Source of the DNA: Ascoidea rubescens DSM 1968
Lineage: Eukaryota; Ascomycota; Saccharomycetes; Ascoideales; Ascoideaceae
Direction: 5' to 3'
DNA: 64,000 nucleotides
Assembly: GCF_001661345.1 (NCBI RefSeq)
Contig: NW_017962919.1
Span: 682,001 to 746,000, forward strand
The notes under the pieces were generated by a model. The model was not told the DNA's origin and did not search any database. It worked only from the letters and a program-made list of their open reading frames with translations. Each line of letters starts with the position of its first letter. The stretch's first letter is position 1. Of the stretch, positions 10,797 through 19,217 are shown piece after piece. Made by a program: the position numbers and the translations under genes.

Positions 10797-11834
10797 TTAT
10801 TTGCTTTCATCTTCTTTATTTTTATCTTCTACTTGATCTTTTAGTTCTTTATCTTCTTTATCTTCTTTATCCTCTACTTCATCTTTTATTTCATCTTTAG
10901 ATTCCTTCTCTATATTTACTATATTTTTATCTTTTTCTTCATTGCTTTTACTTTTACTTTTACTTTTATTTTGATGAATATTTACTTGATTTTGTTTTTT
11001 TAATTTAAAACTTTCCATTGCTTCATCAATATCAGGAAAGGAAGAAAGCAAATTAATCTGATTGTTTAATTCGGAATATGTTTTTATTTTATAATAGGCA
11101 TGTACAGTTTCGAAAGGAGAATTGTAATAAATTCTAAACTGATTTGAATCGGAATCCAAAATAATATCGTAAATGATGGCATACAAAGACAATAGGTTGA
11201 AAATCTGCAGTTTATCTAGATTTGAATTATTCTCAAACAAGAGACTGTTTGATTCATTTTTATAAGAATCGAAATCAGCGTCAATTGTTAATTTAGAAGA
11301 AATTTCTGGAGATGAGCTGATTTTATAAAGAAACCTCAAGGCATTTTTGGCTTCCAGATTCTCAGAAAAGACTAGGTTCATTCTCCCAGTATCTAGTTCG
11401 AAATCTTTGCCAAAGTAATTTAAACGGGATCTTAAAATGGTGTCCACTTTTTTGTTGAAATGAAAGACATCTCCCTGATAACCACTTAGAGATTTTATTT
11501 CCAAGGAAATCGAATTAAAGAGTGGATTCATTGCTTGATACTTTGTAAATTGAAATTTTGTATTGTATTTCGATAAGGCATTGAGTATAGAGTGGTGGGT
11601 ATATGGATGGTTAAAATTGCAAATTATACTATACATGTCGATATTTGATTCAATTACAGTATATTTATCGATACCAACTATGCCAACGTTGTTATTTTCT
11701 TTAAAATTTTCAGCTAGAAATGTGTTTTGGATCTTATAATTAACGAGTTTGGGTTGTATAGCACGTTTAGAAGTGAAGAAAAAGGAGGGTCCATTAGAAG
11801 CAGCAAATCTTTTGAATATCTGATCAGGCAACAT
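10797..11834 (-). CDS. Unknown protein, possible mitochondrial presequence
   Basis: 345 residues from an ATG at 11834. I do not recognise the family. The N-terminus (MLPDQIFKRFAASNG, then SFFFTSKRAIQPKL) lacks acidic residues after position 4, is rich in Phe, Ser, Lys and Arg, and could be a mitochondrial targeting sequence. The middle 250 residues are mixed alpha/beta-like with no membrane segment. The last ~65 residues are a highly charged Lys/Glu/Asp tail (for example DEVEDKEDKEDKE) of low complexity. It converges with MPC2 and is tandem with the RING gene upstream. Small lineage-specific mitochondrial translation or assembly factors often look like this, but that is only inference. Confidence 0.75.
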   Translation of the reverse strand: MLPDQIFKRFAASNGPSFFFTSKRAIQPKLVNYKIQNTFLAENFKENNNVGIVGIDKYTVIESNIDMYSIICNFNHPYTHHSILNALSKYNTKFQFTKYQAMNPLFNSISLEIKSLSGYQGDVFHFNKKVDTILRSRLNYFGKDFELDTGRMNLVFSENLEAKNALRFLYKISSSPEISSKLTIDADFDSYKNESNSLLFENNSNLDKLQIFNLLSLYAIIYDIILDSDSNQFRIYYNSPFETVHAYYKIKTYSELNNQINLLSSFPDIDEAMESFKLKKQNQVNIHQNKSKSKSKSNEEKDKNIVNIEKESKDEIKDEVEDKEDKEDKELKDQVEDKNKEDESK

Positions 11835-12079
11835 TTTATGAAGATAATGAAGATAATGAACGATTCGAACAAAAATTGATCTGAATATGTAAACAAAGAG
11901 AAAACGAATATATATACTCTCAGATAGAGATATGATTGGTAGCTTTCTGTGAAGAAAATCTACAGAAAAACCGATGCGAGCGGGTAACGGTATTGGAGCA
12001 GAGCCGTCGGAGTGGACTTGAAATGTAATTTAGAAGCAGAACTCAGAAATGTAGCAGTGGTGGTCAATGAGAAAAAGAG

Positions 12080-12976
12080 CTAGAGATAAACATCAGACTC
12101 ACTCAGGTCGCTGAGCTTCAGAGCAGGGGAGTCTGGAGAAGCGTAGGCGTTGACAGTGAAATCGTGGAGACAGTAGGGACAGGTATAGTGGGAGGTGGAG
12201 GAGGAGGCGCCCGAGAAATAGTGGCCATTAGAGGAGGAGCTGGATTGGCTGCTGTTGAAGATTGTCTCAACCCACGATAGGATGCAATTGGAATGGTAGA
12301 TATGATTGCATGACAATTTTATGATTTTGTCATTTCTGGCAAACGTTTCGTAGCAGATCGAGCAGATGTTTGAGTTGATATAATAGAACGGATTCTTGGT
12401 AATGGCATTACCGAGTTCGTCAATCTTATTAGTGTTCTCACCGCTGTTCGAGATATTATTACCATTATAATTGTCATCACGATTATTATTATTGCTATTT
12501 GTACCAGTGTTGTCACTGCCGTGAAAGCTGCTTTTTATATTGTATTTGTGGATTGAATCAAACAATAGCTTGTAGGTCTGGCAGCTGTTGTATATTTTTG
12601 AGTTATTTCTTCTTTTGATCAAGTAGTTTTTAGTATACTTGAACAAACTTAAATTAATATAGACTAACAAATTAATGTAGATTATGTTGAAAAAGTTTGA
12701 GAGTAGGATGAATCTGAAATTTGCAATGAAAAAAACGATTATTTTTGAGATGAAATAAAACCCAGATATTAGAGAGGTGGATGTATGAACAATCAATAAT
12801 GCCAAATTGTTTTTCAAGTACGATTTTAGTAGAAAATAGGTAATTGATATCGAAGAAACCATGCAAAGCAAATTAACATCGTTGAATACTTTATCTATTA
12901 TGACATATAGAAAATCAGCTAAATGTAGTTTTGAGTTGAAATTGTCGATGATTCTCAGTATAAATTTCAGTATCAT
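12080..12976 (-). CDS. Membrane-anchored RING-H2 E3 ligase-like protein
   Basis: 298 residues. The N-terminal ~120 residues contain three or four hydrophobic segments (for example LLCMVSSISITYFLL, FYFISKIIVFFIANF and FNIIYINLLVYINLSLF), consistent with a multi-pass membrane domain. A linker rich in Asn, Gly and Asp follows. From about residue 205 a RING-H2 finger reads CSIC, LSCNH, YHSNC, a Trp-containing ILSWVE, then CPYC after an inserted Ser-rich loop. The layout C-x2-C, C-x-H-x2-H-x2-C, C-x2-C binds two zinc ions and recruits an E2. The domain order (membrane spans, then cytosolic RING-H2) resembles ER or Golgi quality-control ligases such as Hrd1, but the protein is too short and divergent to name. 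The G+C-rich 3' end uses two in-frame CTG codons. Confidence 0.8.
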   Translation of the reverse strand: MILKFILRIIDNFNSKLHLADFLYVIIDKVFNDVNLLCMVSSISITYFLLKSYLKNNLALLIVHTSTSLISGFYFISKIIVFFIANFRFILLSNFFNIIYINLLVYINLSLFKYTKNYLIKRRNNSKIYNSCQTYKLLFDSIHKYNIKSSFHGSDNTGTNSNNNNRDDNYNGNNISNSGENTNKIDELGNAITKNPFYYINSNICSICYETFARNDKIIKLSCNHIYHSNCILSWVETIFNSSQSSSSSNGHYFSGASSSTSHYTCPYCLHDFTVNAYASPDSPALKLSDLSESDVYL

Positions 12977-13788
12977 TTTGCGTATAGTGTGATAATACTC
13001 GAGGATTTTAGTTATATAATTGTGATATTACAGATATACAAAAGTTCAGGCACAAAATCTGGAAAAGAAAAAAAAAACCCACAGAAAACATCGTTGTATT
13101 TATATATTGCTCATGCAACTGCCAGTTACTGATGAAATTGTGTCGAGTTGAGTCCAAACAGAATACCAACGAGAGATAAAGGGATACTGAACAATGCTGG
13201 GGTCGATCTGTTGTTTTTGTGTGGTTAATTAATTATCTGCACTACAAGCAGCACCTCATTTCGCTTTGCTGTTCTTCTTTTTTTCATGTAAGAAGCTAAT
13301 TAGTGTTGGGCAGCAGCTGCCTCATTCTTTCGCCCCAATCTCTCGCCGAGGCAAGTGTGTGCCAGCACCAGAGTCGCTGGAAAACCTCTTGCTGTGTTTT
13401 TGTTCCATCTTCCTGATCTCCTCCACCAGCAATCCCTGGGCTGTCCTAGGTCGCGTTATTTGACCCATCCCACCAAGTATCTTCAGTTTATCTATTGTCT
13501 TCACTCACCACTCTTTAGTCTGTGTTTCTCTCCGGTATGCTATTGTATGCATACCACTGCGCACAGTCGTGTGTTTCTGAATGATGCTGTCTACTCCGCA
13601 GACACGGATACATCCACCACCGGAGGTCTTCTTTCTGCGGTGACCACGCTTTTGTTCAGAATCTCTGGAATAACCCCAAAGGAAAGAAAGTATCTGCTCT
13701 TTATCTTATCTCCAGCATATATTTAATTCTATATTATATCGCATCATTTTGTCTTATCTTATTTTATACTATATTACATTATATCACA
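12977..13788. promoter_or_regulatory. Divergent promoter region, RING gene / HRT1
   Basis: About 810 bp between divergently transcribed genes. The centre (about 13300-13480) is G+C-richer. The overlapping frames there (13266-13463, 13355-13726 and antisense 13322-13504) show no domain and are not called. The HRT1-proximal part ends in TATC/TTATA-rich leader sequence. No specific element can be assigned. Confidence 0.5.
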
Positions 13789-14235
13789 ATGAGCGAACCC
13801 ATGGAGGTGGAAGGTATGTGGTTTTCAGCTATGGCGGTCTCGTTGTGTGTGAGTTTTAGAATGAGAAATTACTAACTTTGATTTTAATTTTGTTTATTTA
13901 CTTGCTAAATAGTTGAGCCCAAAATTGAAAACAAACCCACCAAGAAACTAATTAATAAGGACAAAAAGAAATTTGAAGTTAAAAAATGGACAGCTGTAGC
14001 ATTTTGGAGTTGGGATATTCAGGTCGAGACATGTTCGATTTGTAGAAATCACTTGATGGAACAATGTATCGAATGTCAACCAAATAGTATGGGGAATTCA
14101 TCTGAAGAATGTATAGCTGCTTGGGGTGATTGCAATCATGCTTTCCATTTTCATTGTATTTCAAGATGGTTGAAGACTAGAAATGTGTGTCCATTAGATA
14201 ATCGAGAATGGAATTATCAAAAATACGGTAAATGA
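13789..14235 (+). CDS. HRT1: RING-box protein Rbx1/Hrt1, one intron
   Basis: Exons 13789-13813 and 13913-14235 encode 115 residues. The core reads [20 protein letters not shown] and continues with [44 protein letters not shown] and [10 protein letters not shown]. This is an almost textbook Rbx1/Roc1/Hrt1 RING-H2 including the extra zinc site. Hrt1 binds the cullin C-terminus in SCF and other cullin-RING ligases and recruits Cdc34-type E2s. The beta-strand that inserts into the cullin ([11 protein letters not shown]) is intact. The short first exon (MSEPMEVE) is joined in phase 1 through a canonical intron, a common arrangement for short yeast first exons. The identification is secure. Confidence 0.97.
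13814..13912 (+). other. Spliceosomal intron of HRT1
   Basis: 99-bp intron with donor GTATGT at 13814, perfect TACTAAC at 13870-13876 and acceptor TAG ending at 13912. Splicing joins codon 9 (G + TT = Val) and gives an uninterrupted Rbx1 sequence. Confidence 0.93.
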
Positions 14236-14365
14236 AAAGGAAAGGAAAGGAAAGAAAAAAATAAAAATAAAAATAAAAATAAAAATAAAAAGCTACACTA
14301 TCTTAAATTTAATATACATTTATTCAATTAATTGATGAAGCGATCGTCGATTGTCGATTGTTTGT
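14236..14365. repeat. (AAAGG)n and (AAAAAT)n tracts between HRT1 and PHA2
   Basis: AAAGG units at about 14235-14253 run into AAAAAT units at about 14254-14291, in the short space between converging genes. Confidence 0.8.
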
Positions 14366-15110
14366 TTAGCATTTGAAATTGACAGCAGATTGATAATATT
14401 TCTCGTTTCGTTTAAATGATCCAAGGATCTCGAAATCAATACAATTCTCCTTCAATTCTTTTAATATTTCTAAATTATTTTCAATATTATTAGCGTTGTT
14501 ATTAGCGCTATTAACATTGCTATTACTAAAAATTTCAAAGAAAAATACATATTGCCACTTTGCTAAATTGGAGGGACGGGAGTTAATTGTAGCTATATTT
14601 AGTTTGAATTTATTGAAGATTGTTAAGATTTTGGATAAAGAGCCAACTTTACTATTTTCGATATTGAAAACTATCAAGCTAATGAATTTATTACCAAGTT
14701 GGTAATCATTCAAGAACTTTTCATTGCTAATTCCATCATCATTACTAACTTCGTTATCATTAGTGAGGATTAAAAAACGTGTGGTGTTATTAGAATCGTC
14801 TTCGATGTTATTGTATAATATTGGAACGTTGTGAACTTGGCTTGATATGAGTGAACCAATGGCAGCACAATCATCTTGGTCTGTATTTTTAATTAACTCA
14901 GCGGCTTTTGACGTTGAAGAGGTGTCTATTTTTTCGAAATTTAAACCATTTAGAAATTTATTGCATTGTGTCCAAACCTGAGGATGTGTATATATTTTTT
15001 TAATCTTTGATAAATCCTTCTGATTAGTTATTAAATTATGACAAATTGTAACAAATTCTTCACCAACCACTCTAACTTTTTGTTTTAGAATCTTATTATG
15101 ATTGTTATGA

Positions 15111-15179
<69 letters not shown>

Positions 15180-15541
15180 GAACCATTTAATTTCAAATGC
15201 TTTCTTCCATTGACAATATAATTACTGTTTCCATTTAAACTTTTCTCTTTTAAAACATCGTTATTAGGTCTTTTTTTGATAAAATAATCACGGAATAAAT
15301 CATAAGAAAGCACCACTGAACCATTAGTTGAGTTTTCAAATGGAAGAACTGAATAATTAATTTGATCTGTATTGTTGGCTATGACATTAAAGCAATCGCC
15401 TATTGTTCTTTGGGGGATATATTCAACTTTAAAATTTTTTGAAAATTTTGAAAATTTTTGAATCGCTGCTTGATGAGAAAAAGTTCCTGGAGGACCAAGA
15501 TAAGCTACTTTTATCGTTTTAACTGTTTCTGGACTTGTCAT
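14366..15541 (-). CDS. PHA2: Prephenate dehydratase
   Basis: 391 residues from ATG 15541. An upstream in-frame GTG at 15595 would add a hydrophobic leader not expected for this cytosolic enzyme. The family motif VAYLGPPGTFSHQAA is near residues 12-26, LPFENSTNGSV near 66-76, and the catalytic TRF motif at about 253-255 (NNTTRFLIL). A C-terminal ACT regulatory domain starts near residue 285 (KVGSLSKIL, then INSRPSN in the region that binds phenylalanine in homologues). It converts prephenate to phenylpyruvate in phenylalanine synthesis. A poly-Asn run of about 26 residues (residues ~122-147) interrupts the catalytic domain, probably as a loop insertion. S. cerevisiae Pha2 is about 334 residues; the insertion explains much of the difference. 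Confidence 0.93.
15103..15177 (-). repeat. Asn-codon microsatellite inside PHA2
   Basis: AAT/AAC (minus strand) trinucleotide runs encode the poly-Asn insertion in prephenate dehydratase: ATT-type units at 15118-15141, then TTG-type units to 15177 on the plus strand. Confidence 0.9.
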
Positions 15542-15917
15542 GATTATAGAAATAAGCCAAAAGAAATAAGTAGAGCTATAGTACAATAAAAACACAAAGA
15601 AAACAAAAAAAAAAGCTAATATACAGTCTGAAGAAGAATCTGAGGCAAGGAATAGAATAAGATATGATACAGAAAGTGATAACCAGCCTCACAAATCTCC
15701 ATAAATCATGTATCTGGAGATGGATGAGTCTTTGAAATTTCACTCAAAATTCTTTCAGCAGCAACACGCACTTATTGTTTCTCTTCCGGAGACGCACCGG
15801 TGCTCCATTTCCGCGTCTCCGTCTCTCCACCTTCCACCTCTCCGTGTTGCTTGCTGCAATAGCAAGCACATATTATTACCGATAGAAAGTGTTACTATGG
15901 TTGCGAACATGACAGAA
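15542..15917. promoter_or_regulatory. PHA2 upstream / DBP10 downstream region
   Basis: About 375 bp between two tandem minus-strand genes. The PHA2-proximal 100 bp are A-rich leader. The right part is G+C-richer (around 15780-15850) and continues the unusual composition of the DBP10 3' end. The plus-strand frame 15708-16658 is antisense to DBP10 and not called. Confidence 0.5.
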
Positions 15918-18900
15918 CTAGCGTTTCTTTCTGCTAGGTCGCGCGTTTTTTGCGCGACGTCTCTCCTTGAGCTCCCGCTGTTTGCGAATTTCCTCCGCGC
16001 TCCGAAGCTCTCTGCGGCCGGTACCAGCCTTGACAAAGCCCTTTACCGCTACACCACGGTCGACCGCGGACTCAACCTTCTTGCGCTGGGCCTGGTAATT
16101 GTCGCGGAACTTGTCGGGCTGTCGGGGTGCGGTCACCTTGCGGTGCTTGAACCGGCGGCCGTGGTTGTCTTCGGCCCCGGCGGCAAAAGCACCAGAGGAA
16201 GCAGCGTCGGTGTTTTCGCGCGCGCCGGCCCGCAAGCTAGCCCTGGAGATGTGCTGCTTCTGTCGCCACTCGTTAAACTTACCAGCCTTGTAGGACGCTG
16301 GGATTCGCTGGCCACTCTCCCCCGTAATGTACCTCTTGTCGGTAGACTTGGAGTTGATGTACTTGCCCTTCTTCTTGTCCCAGCGCATCGTCTGCTTGTT
16401 CACCTGCACCTTGTCGTCGTTGTCCAAGTCAAAGCGCGCGTCCAGCATGCCGTTCAAAAAGCCGCCGCTGGTGTTGTCGTTCACCGCCAATTGTCGGTCC
16501 TGGATGCTGGCCGTCGAGGGATAATGCGAGAGATAGTTGGCGTCTTTGAATGTCTTTCTCTTTTGCTTTTGCCTGTTTTGGTGCTTCACATCTTCAGCAG
16601 TTTCAAAGCCGTTCAACATGCTCTCGCCATCTTCCTCATCACCTTTGGCATTTCTTAAAACACTGTATCCAACTTCATCTCCCCCCACGTTTTTGCCTTG
16701 GAGAATCTCATCTTCAATATTGTGTGTTAGCCCTGCGATTCTTTCCTTTTCTAATAGTTTTTTCTTTTCTTCGGCTTTTCTTCTTATGGGTGCAATTTGT
16801 CTTCTTCTTTTGTTCATAAACTCAATCATTTCTTCATTGTTCTTATTAAATTCAAACACTGTAATCTTATTTTTCCGGTTTTGCAATTTTTGCAAAAAAA
16901 TATCCTTTTCTTTTTCCAAGTTTTTGCCAAAAAGTAGATTTTGTTCATCCCAACCATTGTTGACCAACTCTTTAGATCGCTTTATCGATTCATTAGATGC
17001 TGCAACTCTTGTCCTCAAGTACAATTTCTCTCCCTTTTTAGACACATCTTGAAGAGTTTGCAATTCATAATTACTCTTAATTATACCATTGAAACTCTCA
17101 ATATAATCTTCCAACTCCATTCTAGGCACAGACCCTAGCACCAATCTATCATTGTATGATACTATCGGTTCAACAAACTCACCCACGTTTTCATCTTCCT
17201 TTCCTTTTCCTTCTGCTTCCTCTATTCTATCCTTTAATATCTCGCATTTTTTCTCATGCATTGTCGTTAACAATACCTTTTTTCCCAAAAAGATCTCTAA
17301 ATCTAATAAATACGGCAATTCTTGTTTCTCTAATATCGAATATGCCCACCCTTTATTACCTGCTCTGGCTGTTCTACCAATTCTGTGAATAAATATCTTA
17401 GATGAACTTGGTAATGAAAAATTTACAACATTGGATAACATCGGTATATCAATTCCTCTAGCTGCAACATCTGTAACAACCATTATATAACTTAATCCAT
17501 AAGAAAACTTTTTAATTTCCTTATTTCTAGCCACTTGGTTTAATGAGCCATAAATACCAGAAATTATACTATATCCAAATTTAATCAATAAATTGCTAAC
17601 ATATTCAACATGATGTCGTGTGGGCACGAAAATAATAGTAGAATGCTTAGATATAACTTGGTTCACAACTGGTTTCCTATATTTTCTTTTATTATTATTA
17701 TTCTTCTTATTGCTCTTATTATTAAATTTTCTATTTTTTTTTTTATCCTTTTCTTCCGATTCAAAATCAGATTCGGATTCATCATTCTCATATGCACTAT
17801 TATCAAACTCTTTAATCCTCTTAATATCCTCCTCATTTGGAAACGGAACCTTGATAACCCTTTGCAATAAATACAATAATATAGACTCCTTCTCACTTTT
17901 CTTTGCACTTAAAAACGCCATTTGCAAATCATCAGAAATCTTAGTCTCAGAATCTAATCGAACTAAAACAGGATTACTCAACCCTGCTTTAGCAAACTCA
18001 ACCAACGACCCTGGTAATGTGGCCGAAAATAACAACGATTGTCTATTCGAAGGCAACGCAACTAATAACTCATTCAATTGCTCGCTAAATCCCATCTCAA
18101 ATAATCTATCTGCTTCATCAAATACAATATACTCAACCGTCTTTAAATCTAAACTCATCTCAACTTTTAGATGCAAAAATCGCCCAGGTGTGGCAACTAT
18201 TATATCTGGATTACTTAGAATCGAACTAAATTGATCCCCCAATGAATCACCACCAACTAATAAAACACTTCGCAAATCCGTATTCTTTGAAAACTCTTTA
18301 ACAACTTTAAATGTTTGTAGCGCTAATTCTCTAGTGGGCGATAAAATAATAGCTCTTGAACCAATTTTGGCTGAATGAACTTTTAATCTCTCCACAAGTG
18401 GCAAAATAAATGCTGCTGTCTTGCCCGACCCAGTTCTTGCCATTGCAACAACATCTCTCCCTTGGATAATTAATGGAATAGTCTTCCTTTGAATAGGCGT
18501 TGGTTGCTTATATCCTTTCTTGGATATATTAATTACTATGTTTTTAGAAAGTCCAAATGATGCAAATGACCCATTCTTGGGTTTCTTTACACTGGACGAT
18601 GAATCAGCGGTAAGATTGGTGATTTTTTCATCTCCACTATCATCATCCTCATCATCCGATAAGTTAATCTTGGGCATTTCTTTTAAACCCAGGGTCTTTT
18701 TCTCACTCTTTTTTCTATTATCTTCTTTACCTTTATCTTTGCTTTTACTATCATCAATTGTCACCTTGGAACCAGCCTCACTATCTGAGTCTTCCTCACT
18801 TGAGGACTCCTCATCACTCGAAGATAAAATCTCATCTTGAATTTCAATCTCACTGTCACTTCCACTATCTGAATCACTATTTAAATTGTCAAGCGAACTC

Positions 18901-18992
18901 TCTGATTCATTACCAGATCTTACTAAATCCTGTGCAATATCAAACACATTCTCAATATTTCTGTCATCATCATCACTAGAAGACATTGCCAT
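15918..18992 (-). CDS. DBP10: DEAD-box RNA helicase Dbp10 (60S ribosome assembly)
   Basis: 1,024 residues; S. cerevisiae Dbp10 is 995. The acidic Ser/Asp-rich N-terminus leads to GSFASFGLSKN and the Q-motif QPTPIQRKTIPL. Walker A is ARTGSGKT (185-192), followed by SPTRELALQT, ATPGRFLHLKVEMSLDL, DEAD at 292-295 and SAT at 323-325. The second RecA lobe has VATRGIDIP-type (VAARGIDIP) and HRIGRTARAG motifs. The string KVEMSLDL..VEYIVFDEADRLFEMGF is diagnostic of Dbp10/DDX54. The protein acts in the nucleolus during early 60S pre-ribosome maturation. The C-terminus is a long basic region, including RRAKNARPSRKKR at the end. An Asn/Lys-rich insertion lies between the lobes. The last ~600 bp of the gene are strikingly G+C-rich compared with the rest. 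A second ATG two codons in could also be used. Confidence 0.96.
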   Translation of the reverse strand: MAMSSSDDDDRNIENVFDIAQDLVRSGNESESSLDNLNSDSDSGSDSEIEIQDEILSSSDEESSSEEDSDSEAGSKVTIDDSKSKDKGKEDNRKKSEKKTLGLKEMPKINLSDDEDDDSGDEKITNLTADSSSSVKKPKNGSFASFGLSKNIVINISKKGYKQPTPIQRKTIPLIIQGRDVVAMARTGSGKTAAFILPLVERLKVHSAKIGSRAIILSPTRELALQTFKVVKEFSKNTDLRSVLLVGGDSLGDQFSSILSNPDIIVATPGRFLHLKVEMSLDLKTVEYIVFDEADRLFEMGFSEQLNELLVALPSNRQSLLFSATLPGSLVEFAKAGLSNPVLVRLDSETKISDDLQMAFLSAKKSEKESILLYLLQRVIKVPFPNEEDIKRIKEFDNSAYENDESESDFESEEKDKKKNRKFNNKSNKKNNNNKRKYRKPVVNQVISKHSTIIFVPTRHHVEYVSNLLIKFGYSIISGIYGSLNQVARNKEIKKFSYGLSYIMVVTDVAARGIDIPMLSNVVNFSLPSSSKIFIHRIGRTARAGNKGWAYSILEKQELPYLLDLEIFLGKKVLLTTMHEKKCEILKDRIEEAEGKGKEDENVGEFVEPIVSYNDRLVLGSVPRMELEDYIESFNGIIKSNYELQTLQDVSKKGEKLYLRTRVAASNESIKRSKELVNNGWDEQNLLFGKNLEKEKDIFLQKLQNRKNKITVFEFNKNNEEMIEFMNKRRRQIAPIRRKAEEKKKLLEKERIAGLTHNIEDEILQGKNVGGDEVGYSVLRNAKGDEEDGESMLNGFETAEDVKHQNRQKQKRKTFKDANYLSHYPSTASIQDRQLAVNDNTSGGFLNGMLDARFDLDNDDKVQVNKQTMRWDKKKGKYINSKSTDKRYITGESGQRIPASYKAGKFNEWRQKQHISRASLRAGARENTDAASSGAFAAGAEDNHGRRFKHRKVTAPRQPDKFRDNYQAQRKKVESAVDRGVAVKGFVKAGTGRRELRSAEEIRKQRELKERRRAKNARPSRKKR

Positions 18993-19217
18993 TTAATTGC
19001 CTACCTAATATTCTGTTCTATTCCACCTTCTGTGCGTGTTCTATGAATTTTTATTCCGATGAAAAGCAGAAAAAAAAAATTCACAAAAAATTTTTGAGAC
19101 CAAAAATACGGTTCTATATTTATTTTTTTAGTTCGAGATGAAAAATTTAAAGATTTTGATGTTTACCAAATTTTATCCAAAAAAAAAGAAGATAATTGTA
19201 ACAAAAAACACCCTCAA
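18993..19217. promoter_or_regulatory. Divergent promoter DBP10 / EMW1
   Basis: 225 bp of AT-rich sequence with A-tracts between two divergently transcribed genes. I saw no PAC or RRPE motif in perfect form. Confidence 0.5.

Noticed and set aside
15708-16658. 316-codon plus-strand frame
   Set aside because: Fully or largely antisense to the G+C-rich end of DBP10; openness comes from codon bias of the opposite strand.
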